A DNA stretch of 64,000 nt from Lasiosphaeria ovina (lineage: Eukaryota > Ascomycota > Sordariomycetes > Sordariales > Lasiosphaeriaceae): NCBI GenBank assembly GCA_033439765.1, contig JAULSN010000008.1:1488001-1552000 (forward strand). The letters run 5' to 3'. This document shows positions 10,598 to 21,370 of this stretch, piece after piece (the stretch's first letter is position 1; every line of letters begins with the position of its first letter). The translations under genes and the position numbers were made by a program. The notes beneath the pieces are model-generated. The model did no database searches. It saw nothing but the letters and a program-made list of their open reading frames with translations, and was not told the DNA's origin.

Positions 10598-11947
10598 GCC
10601 TGTCGGTCCTGGCAGAAATGGGAAGAATAATGAGGAAGAAGAGGCATCCTGTGCCTGGGATGACGTTGTCGAGCCGTCGTCTCTCGACAATGCAGAGAAG
10701 TGGCACGCATTCGACGCGGACTCGTGGGGAGGTGTTCGAGGTGTCCCGCCTATATTTGAGGGTCACGAAGTGGGCGCTTGATGAACAAGTGTGTGTGTGA
10801 GTATTTGTGGGTGTAGATGTAATTATTGCAGCGGTTGCTGGCGTTGTTACTGTGGTCGTTGTCGTTGGTTTAAGGGAGAGAAGATGGGACCACGTAGGGG
10901 AGGGGGAGCCGGCGCGGAAAGGTTTTGTTTTGTTTTGCTGTGTTTTGTTTGTGGTTCTTTTATCACACATGACACAACACACTCACGAACGAAATGTAAA
11001 ACTCTGCGTTGCGCCCTGCCTATTCGGTTGTTCCTGTCTGTCTGTTCCTTTTCCTTGAAACGAACATCTTTGACGGCCTTTTTTTTTCTTTCTCGTCGGT
11101 GGCTGTTTCATACCATGCACGCATGAGCATTTTTTCACACAAGCCATTGCATTTTTGTTTTTGTTCTCTATCGGGGTTTCTTTTTTCTTTTTTTCTATTA
11201 ATTTTCACAACAGGCGGGCGTCATTCCTTGCTTGCTTGTGTGTTTCTCTGTCTATCTTTTAGGGATGGGCTTCGGGAATCGGGTTCTGGTTCTGGTTCTG
11301 AAATGGGGCGGCTTCTATAAAAGAGAGAGGGTGAGAGAGAAAAAATCATTTTCCGGTGGAACAAAAAATTCGTCATTTAATTTTTATTACCTCCTACTTC
11401 TTCTGTGGAGGTTTCTTTTTCGTGGTTTATGATGATATGTGAGGGCTTTGATGAGCGCAAAGTGTTTTCTTTTGTCTATCTGTACGGAGTACTCTAGGAA
11501 GGGCTTGCATAGTTGGGTTTATCAAGGAAGTGAAATTAATGGCTTATAATTACCCATCATCATGAACACACTGAAATGGGCTTGATGAGAGTTACATCTA
11601 GCACGGCGACATGGCCGCTGGTAGTGAATGAGGATTCAATGAGTGAATGAGTAAATATACCAGATAGAAGTGCGGTCTCCTTTCAAGACCTGGTGCAGGA
11701 AGTTCGATATATTATCATTACATGCTCACGAAACGACGTGTTTATGACGGGTATTTGTTTCTCTGTCCTCCTTGGTAGGAGAAAACCAAATAATAGAAAA
11801 AGAAAGAGCCTGATTCCGGGTAGGCCAGATTGATCGCCAGGGCCGTTGGTACCCCCTTCTGTGTGTCATCCATCCATCCCGCAGCTACATTGCATGCCCC
11901 AATACTATCCGTACACTGTCATGTATGCGCCCCCCCCCCCGCAGATA
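10598..11947. other. Intergenic, 3' region of the kinase and of rai1
   Basis: 1.35 kb between two convergent genes. It is T-rich from 11060 to 11410 and has a C-run at 11931-11940 just past the rai1 stop. No gene is seen. Confidence 0.55.
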
Positions 11948-13766
11948 CTACTCTGTGGAATCGGGCGGCTTCGGCGGGCTGAGCGACAGCTTTATGCGCC
12001 AGTTCATAAACTCGTCGGTGATGATACTGCCGTGGCCCACCTCCTCGACCTGGAACACCTCGATGTCGGGAGAGTGCGGCTTGCGCCGGATCCGCCACAC
12101 GCCCTCGTCCGTGATGGTCTGGCGCAGCCCTGTGCAATGGGCGAGCGCAGATGCATGCGTGTCAGTGTGTTTGCCGTGGTAATGGACAATATCACTTGGA
12201 GGAGAAGTGGAAGGGCAAGGACAGAAAAACAAACTTACAGTCCAAAAAGGCGCTGGCAAAGTTGATGCACACGTCCCCGTCCCAGCCGCCGGCGGCGGGC
12301 CCCCGGCGGCGGGCGACCGTGTTGGGGATGGCGCCCGTCTCGAGCTCCTGCAGCTTGACGAGGATGCCGTCGCGCGAGCGGAAGCCGACGATGATCTTGG
12401 GCACGCCGAGCAGGAACGACTGGATCCAGAACTTCATCAGCTTGCGCTCAAAGTTGTCCATGTCGCGGTCCGAGCGGATCTCGGCCGACGTCTTGAGCTC
12501 GACCCAGTTGATGGGCGCCCCGGGCGTGGCCGGCTTCGAGTCCCAGACTGTGTCGTTGTGTTAGCGGGGCATCTGATGGGGAGGCGTGTTGGGGGTAGCA
12601 CATGTGTGTATGTACATGGAGACGTGTGTGGAGAGAGGGTCGATGTTCATGGGGAAGAAAGTGGCAGAATACACTCACTTGCATCGACCTCTCCTCCCAA
12701 GCAGAGTATTGTCTTGCCAAGGCCTGTGCGGACGACGGAGCAGTACTGCTCCTTATTGTTTACGACTTCGTTCACTCGGCTCTCAATGTAGTCTCTGGAA
12801 GTCTCGCCCCAGGGGGCGGGCAGGGTCGAGAGAGTCTCAAACTTGTATCCTACGGGGTGCGTCACGTCAGTTACTGCTGCTTCGTTTCCTTGGTGCATGT
12901 GCTTGTAGACGTGTTTGAGGAGGTGCCGTACCCCAGAACTGCATGACCTCCTGGGGGATCGGGCTTTTCCAGGACTGCTGTGCTGCCCTTGAAGCCTCCT
13001 TGTACTGGTGGTTTTCCTCAATGAAACTTTGTCACGGCTGTCAGCACAGAGAGTAATAAAGCTGAACCATCTGACGTCAATGTCCGCTTGCGTCTGTGTC
13101 TTGTGTTTGCTTACATGCAGTCCTTCGCAAAGAGTGGGTTAGCTCGACAGGAACGTGCTTGGAGGAGGGTGGCCGGGCTTGAAGCGCACTCGGTAAAGGG
13201 TAGCATTCATCTCGAACCTAGGTCAAGGCCACGGCGGACGTTTCTCAGCGAGGGGCCATGGTGGTAGGACTTGTGTTGGGTCCTTACCCGTCACGGTCGT
13301 CAAAGGGTGCCGACATGATCTGGTGTTGATATTAGTTGAGAAGAGGGAGGGAGTGATCAGGGGTGAAGGTACCTTGGTCATCATGCCTCTCCAGGTAACT
13401 ACGTGGGCGTCGATGGGCTTTCCGACCTGCTGCTCGTGGCTGGCGATGGCCTGCAGCAGGCTGTCGAGGTGCTCGTCGGCGCTGTCATCGTGTTTTACAA
13501 AGGTTTCGTAGCCGCTTGACAGGTCGACGCCCAGGTCGGGGGGGTAGTACCACTTCAGCGACGAGTCGCCGAGACTGAACTGGTGGTCCTTGTCGTAGGA
13601 AAAACAGGCAAACTCCTGGGGGTTGTGGTTGCGGTTGTGGCTGTGAGCAAGCCGCTCTCGTATGTGCATAGGAGGGAAGGAGTCTCACTTTTGGCCTTTT
13701 GACGGGTTCACTGTCCCGCGCAAACCTTGCGACGGGCTGCACTGGAAATGCAAATCTCGAAGCCAT
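11948..13766 (-). CDS. rai1: Rai1/DXO-family decapping nuclease, two frame breaks in exon 4
   Basis: Eight exons on the minus strand: 13689-13766, 13373-13615, 13288-13319, 13115-13217, 12932-13026, 12679-12849, 12239-12547 and 11948-12129. Family landmarks in order: EFACFSYDKDHQF and LKWYYPPDLGVDL, DAHVVTWRGMMTK, APFDDRDGFEMNATLYR, IFIEENHQYKEASR, VMQFWGYKFETLSTLPAPWG, NKEQYCSVVRTGLGKT, GEVDAIWD, NWVELKTSAEIRSD (acidic/lysine active-site residues), DNFERKLMKFWIQSFLLGVP, VWRIRRK. Family knowledge: Rai1 partners the 5'-3' exonuclease Rat1 and removes incomplete or NAD caps from nuclear RNA. Exon 4 does not read through: FEMNATLYRVRFKPGHPPP is in one frame, KHVPVELT in the next, and PLFAKDCIFIEEN in the third. 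Each step equals one missing base, next to AA (near 13170) and CCC (near 13138) runs. The exon 5 acceptor is an unusual AAAG. The breaks may be sequencing errors rather than mutation. Confidence 0.85.
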
Positions 13767-14653
13767 TCTAGACCTAGTTCTAGCACTGAGGTAAATTGTT
13801 GCGCATGCCACTGGCCACTGCCCAATGAAGGCTCGCTGTTTCCCGGTCAGCTGAAGACTCGTCCGTCGAGGTGCAGGTCGCATGTGGATTTAAAACACAT
13901 TTTGACATGGACCAGACCGACTTGCGAGCGCAAACTCTCTCTCACCTCACCCGCACACGACGGTTGCGACGCGGCATCACAGAGGCTTGGCATTGTGGGG
14001 GAGTCGACAGGGATTCAGGGTTAGACTTCTAGCTACACCCCAGGGTGTGGATAGTCTTAGTCTTTTCCAACCCTAGCAACCTAGCAACCCTAGCAACCCT
14101 CGATCTCATTGAGTCTCAACTGCTCTCTGTAACTTCATCTCTCCATGCCAAAGGTACCTTGCCGGTGCCGTGGCTGTCTCTATTACACGCTTGCTCCCTG
14201 GCACAAAAGTAATGGAAGAAAATAAGATCCTTGGGGTCTCAAGGTCAAGAGCAAAGATCGGTAGCCAGGATGGACTCTTCACCTCGCCCATTCGCCTCTC
14301 CTTCACATCTCGACATTCCTTCCTTTTCATTCACTTGGTATTATTTCGGCGTTGATGGCTTCGGCTTCATTTCATCTCACTCCGTCCCAGTACTTGGCCA
14401 ATATTTACCTCGGCCAATCAAGACATAATTGGCAAAGTAACCGTGTGGACAATGAAACTTGGACTAGCCGACGGGATCCATCGACCAACATGCTCATTTC
14501 TTGTGATTCAAGCTGTGTTGTTCATTTTTCCGAGCCATCCGTCGAGGCAGGTAGTAGACATGCATCCTGCGTAAGAAGGAATCTTTTAATGTTTGAATGA
14601 CGTACCGCCTGTCTCACCTCCACAAACTCCACCTCAGTCCTCACGCACCCAAC
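13767..14653. other. Intergenic upstream of rai1
   Basis: About 0.9 kb. It contains a short imperfect repeat AACCCTAGCAACCTAGC at 14065-14100. I see no complete gene. Confidence 0.5.
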
Positions 14654-15083
14654 ATGGCATCCACCGCCCAACTGCCCTTCACCGTCAAAGACGCCGTCAA
14701 AGGCTGGGAATCCCCCAACGAGCCCACCCTGTACCGTATCCGCGTGTCTGGCGCCACGGTTCCTGGGCCACGTCACCGACAACGGCGGCGCGCGCGTCAT
14801 CGGGTTCCTGCTCGAGCGCGTCCCGCCATCCACGCGCGAGGCTGGTGTTGGCGACCTGCTTAGCTGCCGCCGCGTGCTGGCTCGCCTGTACGCCCTTGGC
14901 TAGGCCTACGGCGCGCCGCTACGCAGGCACTCGTTCCTGGTTGTTCCCAATCCTAGCGAAGGTTCTGGGGAGGAGAGAGTGCTGCTGCAGAACTTTGGCG
15001 GCGCGTATGAGACTGCGGACCGTGATGTCTTTGAGAAGGAGATAGCTGGCCTCGAGGCGGCCTTGGCTAGGGGGGCCGTCTGA
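14654..15083 (+). pseudogene. Decayed fungal kinase-fold (phosphotransferase-like) gene
   Basis: Starts MASTAQLPFTVKDAVKGWES with LYRIRVSG, then slips one frame at about 14757 into FLGHVTDNGGARVIGFLLER. It continues CRRVLARLYALG, stop TAG (14901-14903), AYGAPLRRHSFLVV, VLLQNFGGAYETAD and FEKEIAGLEAAL, and ends at TGA 15081-15083. This is the layout of small fungal kinase-like proteins in which a catalytic block of the form HGDxNRHNF is followed by a DFE block. Here the corresponding positions read YGAPLRRHSF and NFG, so both catalytic aspartates are gone, besides the frameshift and the stop. I read it as a dead copy. The family assignment rests on pattern, not on a search. Confidence 0.55.
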
Positions 15084-15861
15084 ACTCGAGGAGACTAATG
15101 CGTTTGTGCCGGTTGCTATTGTTGCGGATGATGTGTCGGGCGAGTTGTGAATCATGGCGGCTTAAGTCAGGCTGCTCTTGGGGTGTGCGGTGTGCGGTGG
15201 TTGAATTCGGGATTTATGTGAAGAGTTCGTGACTCTGTGTGCTTGGAAGAGCAGTGGGTTTCAATTTGTTCGTATTTTTACCCAGATCGGCCTCGTACCT
15301 AGGAATGCCATTCACTTTCCCATGAAATCCGCCTCACGTTACGTTAGTGGAGTGTCACCTTTGAAACCCGATATATCGAATATGTTTATAAAGACTGTAA
15401 GGATTCTATTATTACCAGCACTTAATATTAGCTCAATAATCGTAGCCTACCGCCTTTGGTCGTGAAGGAATATTACTTCCTTTATAGGTTTTCATCCGTG
15501 TGAGGCACGCCGCTACCCGAACCATTTCAGTTGTAGATCAACTTCGGGCCGAAAAACTCGAAACTGGGATGGGATGGAAACATCTACCTACATCTTATGA
15601 ATGAAGGCGGGTAGAAAATACCTGGTAGGTACGTAAGAGAGGGTGTCTGGTGGCTTGCAGTGATTACAACTCTAAATGAAAACCTTGTGGCAAAAATTCA
15701 AGGTAAACGTTTTTTTCTCAAACCTTGGCACTTTACTTTGCTCTATTCGCTGCTGCTGTCGGGTCCTTCCTTCCGCGTCCTTCATAGTTTTCTTTTCATC
15801 ACAATCTTCCTTTCACCACAACCCCCCCGCACATTTCTTCACCGCATCGTTTCCTCTCCTC
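15084..15861. other. Intergenic, no gene seen
   Basis: About 0.8 kb, AT-rich in 15340-15480, ending in a C/T-rich leader (15770-15860) before the F-box pseudogene. Nothing else recognised. Confidence 0.5.
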
Positions 15862-17693
15862 ATGAGCGAGACGATGGCGCTCTGGGCGGTTCTACCCGCG
15901 GAGCTTCGCTTGATGATCCTCAAAATTGTCGCGGACGATTTCACGTTCAGGTCCGACAAGAAGGCGCGCGCCGGATATGCGACTGTTTGCCAGGAATGGC
16001 AGTATTTCTTCGAGCCGTTCAATTTCGAGCACCTGGTCTTTGACAGACGCGCATCAATCAATTTGCCCGCTATGTCGGAAACGGCGGGGCCGAGCGCGCC
16101 ATGAGGCGTCAAACATACGTCAAGGCCATCAGTTTCCGGGTCAAGTTAGACAACTACACGTGCAAAACCTGCAGGCTTGAGGAGACCCAGATTATCACGG
16201 GCAAGTAAGTGACCAGATAATTACGGCTCTGGACCTCGTGGTGTTTCCCATGGATTAGGTCTGATTACCTGGCTCAACAGAAACCGCAATACCTTCACCA
16301 GGGCCATCCTTAGGCTGTTAGCCATCTTATCCAACTGGCCACAAATCATACCGAGCTACCGGGATCATTATCACAAAGGGATAACCCTAGACATTGGTGT
16401 ATATTCTCCGAGCGACTGGGGACACTAATCTAGGGACTTCCACCTGAACGAGGGCTATCCGATACAGGAAGTCAGAGATGTATTGGCCGATCCCCTCTGG
16501 GAGGCATACACGGAGCACAAAGCACAGCGTGGTCTGGCTACCCTGGACGACTCTCATCATTCATGGTACAATGGCCAGCGGAGCTACATCCCTCTCACGT
16601 CGCGGTTGCGGCTGACGAGAGAGATGTCGCTCAACTTCAATCTCCCCCAATTCAAGTCCTCTCAGACACTGCCACAGGCTCCCGCCGTGGACGAACTAGT
16701 GATCCGGCGACAGTCCTATCGGCAGATCGCGCCCGATACCTTGGGAAAACTGCTCGAGTCCTTCACCTGTCTTGAATCCTTTCGCCACGAAGGCTAGCAG
16801 CGCCCCGCCATTGGCAGGACAGCAAGATTTCGTGAAAGGTGCTGCGACCATCAGGTCTCCTGTTTTATTCAATTGAATCAGTTCCAGAGCTAATGTGCCC
16901 CAACTATTTTGAATATACAGCCTACAAAACCCTGATTTCCCTCGGCTTGCCGGCCAGTCTCCGAGACTTGCACTTGTTCCAAGACAGCAACAGGGATCTT
17001 AACCCGTCGATCCTGCCGCAAATCGTAGTAACTCCGAATCGCGGACTTGGAAAAACTCTCGCGAGAGCCAGCAAGTCTCTCGAGGTTCTGTTAGCAGCCT
17101 TTGTTGTCGACGCCATCGACTTCTTCGACGGCTTCCGCCCTCTGACGGCCCCCCAGACCTTGGAGCCCCCGGCGCCCTGGGAGAACCTCCACACCCTGGT
17201 TCTCACGGCAAAGATGCTGCACCCCAAGATGTCCACGCGCCACGCGCACCCCCCGCTACTCTTGGCCGCAGGGCGCGCGGCCGCGTTTATGCCCAAGCTT
17301 GTTCTCATGAAACTCTAGAACGGCGGCGAGGGAAATGCATGCATCTACCGGTACACGTGGAAGTCTGAGTCAGGGACAGCCACGCTGTGGCTGTCGGCGA
17401 ACTCGACCCGCAAATCCGTACGTTCTATCCTGGACAACGGCTCCCCCGTGTACAACGCCTGGTCCGAGTCGCTCCGGAAGACACGCGGCCTGCTGTACGG
17501 CGACTTGAAGACGGGCGGGGACAGGATCCAGCGCAAGCCCTCCGACACCAAGACGTGCGTCGTGGCGGCAACCCATTCCCATGGCGGCAGGCACGTTCTC
17601 TGGCACGTTCTGCACCCCATCTCCTGGTACCAGATGATGTGGGACGAGTACGAGGGGAAGGACTTGCCCCAATGGATGTCTAGCGACGATTAA
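15862..17693 (+). pseudogene. F-box-type fungal protein, pseudogene with three in-frame stops
   Basis: Begins MSETMALWAVLPAELRLMIL, a typical fungal F-box start, then EWQYFFEPFNFEHLVFD. A frame slip occurs at about 16055 into INQFARYVGNGGAERAMRRQ and KLDNYTCKTCRLEE. A 76-bp GT..AG intron fits 16205-16280. Then NTFTRAILRLLAILSNWP, ITLDIGVYSPSDWGH and a TAA (16426). The same frame continues to FTCLESFRHEG and a TAG (16795). After a further slip or intron near 16810-16920 come ASLRDLHLFQDSN and LVLMKL, a TAG (17316), then NGGEGNACIYRYTW to the end at 17693. The order of blocks matches large fungal families of F-box proteins of about 550 residues, where the third stop stands at a conserved Trp (LWNGG). 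Function, if it were intact, would be substrate choice in an SCF ubiquitin ligase. As it stands it cannot make a full protein. Confidence 0.7.
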
Positions 17694-17945
17694 AACCCTC
17701 CTATCTGCGCTGTTGAGCCCCCGTTCAACAAAGACTATGAGAGGAAAATCAGTAACGATCAAACATAGCCTGGATTCACATTTTGCCTTGCGTTGTTGCG
17801 AGTCTTGGCTGTGACGTTATTTCAGGATGCTCAAGAGTCAAGTGATCACAGACAAGCTGGCTAGGTTGGGTCCATAGAAGTTGATTGAGTTTACAGAAGT
17901 CCTAAGTAGGTACCTTAAGGCAGCTACCGGTAAATAAAACGTCTG

Positions 17946-17947
17946 TA
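17946..17947. repeat. TA target-site duplication, left
   Basis: TA directly before the left inverted repeat. The matching TA is at 19809-19810. A TA duplication is the rule for Tc1/mariner/pogo elements. Confidence 0.7.
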
Positions 17948-17990
17948 ACGTGCGTGATAAGCGAGTTAGCCAGATAAGCGAGATAGCCAC
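17948..17990 (+). repeat. Left terminal inverted repeat of the pogo element
   Basis: Starts ACGTGCGTGATAAGCGAG. Inside it the unit ATAAGCGAG(T/A)TAGCCA occurs twice in direct order, which may mark two transposase binding sites. Confidence 0.85.
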
Positions 17991-18045
17991 TTCTCACGCG
18001 ACGCGCCTCTCTTGCACAAAACACCAAATTCCTCCACAACCAACA

Positions 18046-19719
18046 ATGGCAACAGCTTCGTACGATACCAGGATAAACCTGGCCCTTAGAGCTCTTCAAA
18101 TGGATCCAAAACTTAAAGTCCGAGCGGCAGCAAAGATCTACGATGTTAATAAGGATACCCTTCGAAACCGACGCGACGGTAAACCTGCACGGCATGATAT
18201 TCCAGCCAACTCACGCAAGCTTACGGATTTGGAAGAGAAAACGATTGTTCAATACATTACTGAGCTATGTGCACGCGCATTTCATCCCCGGCTTTCATAC
18301 GTGGAAGATATGGCCAACCGATTGCTACGCGAACGCGACGCGCCCCCTGTCGGCGTACGATGGGCTCACAACTTCGTCAAGCGCCAGCCAGAACTTCGGA
18401 CGCGTTTTACGCGTAAATACGACTACCAGAGGGCTAAATGCGAAGATCCAACGATTATTCGCGAGTGGTTTGCCCTTGTGCACAACATTAAGGTCAAATA
18501 CGGTATCCTTGACGACGATATTTACAATTTCGACGAGACCGGCTTTATAATGGGCATTATCATCGCCACTATAGTAGTTACTACCTCAGAGGGGCGTAGC
18601 AGGGCTAAACAGGCCCAGCCTGGCAATCGAGAGTGGGCTACAGTTATCCAAGGAGTAAATGCTCTAGGCTGGGCCATCCCACCATTTATCATCTTGGCTG
18701 GGCAATATCACCTTGCCAACTGGTATGAAGAATGCAACCTCCCGGCCGACTGGCGTATCGCAATAACCGATAATGGCTGGACTACGAATGAGAAAGGCAT
18801 GGATTGGATTCGTCACTTCGATTTCCACACAGCATCTCGTACAAAGGGTACATACCGGTTATTGATCCTTAATGGCCACGAAAGCCACCACTCTGAAGAA
18901 TTCGACAACTATTGCAAAGAGCATAACATTATTGCACTTTGTATGCCTCCACACTCTTCACATATACTCCAGCCTTTAGATGTTGGTTGTTTTGGGCCTT
19001 TGAAGAAGGCGTATAGCCGCCAAATTGAGCAGTTTATGCGGATGAATATTACACATATCAGCAAGTTGGAGTTTCTTTGTGTATTCAGAGAGGCGTTTTT
19101 TGCTTCGATCATAGAAAAGAATATCCAGGGGGGTTTTACCGGAGCTGGCCTTGTGCCGTACGACCCAGAGAGGGTGATATCTAAGCTGGATGTGCGTATT
19201 CGGACCCCAACACCCCCAGCCTCAAGCCCAACCACAGCACTACCTTGGGCCTCCCAAACGCCACACAACCCTCGAGAGGCTACCTCATAATCAGCATTTA
19301 TCAAAACTCGAATTTCCAACCATCAGGGCAGCTCTCCAACCCCGATGCTGACTGCTGTGGATCGATTAGCCAAAGGTACAATGGCTGTGATGTACGAGGT
19401 GGCTCTTCTACGTACGGAGGTCTCAGCATTACGAAAGGCCAATGAGGGGCTTAGTAAGCGACGGAGAGCCAAAAAAACACGTGTGCGGCTTGGAGGGTCA
19501 CTTACTGTACAAGAGGCACAGGATCTACTGGATCAGAAGGCTGTGGGTGAGCAGTTAGACCAGGAAATACGACAAAATGGTGGTCGTGCAGGGGGGTCTC
19601 GGACGAAGATTCGGTGCTGTGGTGTGTGCGGTAAGCCTGGCCATAATGCACGCACATGCAAGGAGGCTGCAGAATCGTCTGATTCATCTGTTTCTAATTC
19701 AGTTATTGTTATTTCCTAG
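18046..19719 (+). pseudogene. pogo/Fot1 transposase with premature stop and D-to-N catalytic change
   Basis: The frame from ATG 18046 would encode 557 residues but is cut by TAA at 19288-19290, leaving 414. The N-terminal half has helix-turn-helix (CENP-B/psq type) features: AAAKIYDVNKDTLRNRRDGK and then FVKRQPELRTRF. The DDE domain shows YNFDETGF (D163), LILNGHESHHSEEF (N276, where the family has Asp), and SHILQPLDVGCFGPLKKAY (D312). After the stop the same frame continues through a basic coiled-coil-like segment (LLRTEVSALRKANEGL) to a CCHC zinc knuckle, C-x2-C-x4-H-x4-C, at about 19617-19662, and ends at 19719. Loss of the second catalytic Asp and the stop should make it unable to transpose by itself. 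Confidence 0.88.
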
Positions 19720-19765
19720 TGTTATGGTTGTGTAATTAAGGATAGATGTGTTGGGGTGCTAGAAA

Positions 19766-19808
19766 GTGGATAACTCGCTTATATGGCTAACTCGCTTATC
19801 ACGTACGT
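19766..19808 (-). repeat. Right terminal inverted repeat of the pogo element
   Basis: Read on the minus strand it starts ACGTACGTGATAAGCGAG and repeats the ATAAGCGAGTTA motif twice, mirroring the left end with four mismatches. TA (19809-19810) follows. Confidence 0.85.
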
Positions 19809-19810
19809 TA

Positions 19811-21370
19811 TGCAAACACCAGTGAGATAAAAAAAATGGCCATAATCCCAACCACTTCTTTCTATGGCTGGTTAATTAGCCCATTATTTTCGGGGCCTGT
19901 GAGAATGATAGCAAAAGGACACCGCATCATCGACCAGCGAGGTAATCAGCTGCCTTCCATAAGTGAGTGAATCTATTGCCGGTTGATAATTAACACGCAA
20001 CTTAGGTTCCTTCTCAACGCTTCTTATTATGCCTCTCCCTCATCCACTTGCATCCTTTGCGAGAGGGCGGCGGCATGGGCTGTCTGTGGGTGGCGCAAGG
20101 ATATGGGAGGTTCCTAGAAGGCAGGGCCCCGGAGGGGGGCAGCGCAGTTGGGGTACTCGTCGCAGGTCGGCTCGACGGCCATCGTGCCTGCGCTGCAGCC
20201 GCACTGGTAGTAGACCCGAGCGAAGACGCACATTCTTTCTTGTTGGGGATGTTCTGGCTTTTTCTAGGGAGGGCACTTTTGTGGGTAGTCAGCTAGTTAT
20301 GGCAGGGTTTGGGAGATATTGGAGTTTGCAGCGGTTTGCAGTTAGATCTTTGAGACTGGCTGGGTATTGGAGAGTGGGTTGAAAGAAGATAGATGCCGCC
20401 AAGTCCGAATTGCGTTTGGATGTGGTATGCACGAGCGTGAATAGAGTTGTTGACAAAGACTTTGAGGTGATGGTCGAGAAAGTATCAGGTCAAGCGCAAA
20501 CGGGGATGCTTTATATATACTCGAGAAGCTGCAGGCGATAATCGAATGACAAGTTTGACTAGGCACCTAGATATGGCATGAAGACGCACAAGGTGTAATT
20601 ACTCATAGCATGATTGACCAAACATGCCAGACCCTAGATTGAAAAGGGTAATGTGAGGACGCGGAAAGGGCGGGGGGCTATGTGAGAGATAAAAAGAGTG
20701 GATGGATTTGAACCGCCATGTGTGACTGCTAGGAAGTGACCAAGTTTCGCAACCTAATTCACGTTTCAAACACCCAAAGAGAGGGCCTTCACGACGCTCC
20801 ATATGTGGTTGACCGAAGGGCGGCCCTGGTGTTACGATCAGTTCCTCGACTTGCAATTCCTAGCAGAATGAGAGCTACTGAAAAGAAGCATCTGACTCTC
20901 GCATCCCCTTTCACCGACTTCTCACAGGGTCATTTAAAACCCTCACTGATATTCCATAAAGATGCCGGCCCTCGAGGCTAATTTGTTGGAATCACCAGGT
21001 ACCGGTACTGGAATCAACAGGGCGTTACTGTACGCCGAAAATGCTGGTGGTTCAAATGATGGATTGTAGATGTGTGTCTAGAAAGGAGAGGAGAGGTGGA
21101 GGTGGCCGAAGACCGCTATATATATAGCCAGGGGGTCCTGACTCGCGCCTCCACCGCCGCCTCTGTGGCTGACTAGCGCGTCATTCCAACATAATTATTG
21201 TCCATTTCTGCCGACACTCCCGCCACCGATCTGCCGCTACGGCCATAGTCTGCAGCCGGTATCATGCCCGCGAGGATGGGTTAGGCAAATTCGAATACTT
21301 AATTAGGTAGTGGTTGACGTATTTCTGCAATTCTTTTATCTCCTTCTGCAACATAGTATTTTAGAGACAG
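19811..21370. other. Intergenic, no gene seen
   Basis: 1.56 kb right of the transposon. Short TATATA tracts occur at 20511-20520 and 21116-21125. A tRNA-like T-loop near 20705 was checked and dismissed. No coding family recognised. Confidence 0.45.

Larger units (their letters stand above)
17948..19808 (+). mobile_element. pogo/Fot1-type DNA transposon, about 1.86 kb
   Basis: Bounded by 43-bp terminal inverted repeats (17948-17990 and 19766-19808, 39 of 43 identical by eye) and a TA duplication. It contains one damaged transposase frame, 18046-19719. Size, TA target and DDE domain with 35 residues between the second and third acidic positions are those of fungal Fot1/pogo elements (Tc1/mariner superfamily). 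It sits between the F-box pseudogene and an empty 1.5 kb stretch. Confidence 0.92.

Noticed and set aside
14065..14100. CCCTAGCAACCTAGCAACCCTAG, telomere-like appearance
   Set aside because: Units are not TTAGGG/CCCTAA and the run is short and imperfect.
20640..20730. tRNA-like T-loop (GGTTCAAATCC on the minus strand)
   Set aside because: The flanking bases do not form a five-base-pair T-stem, and no acceptor or anticodon stem could be drawn.
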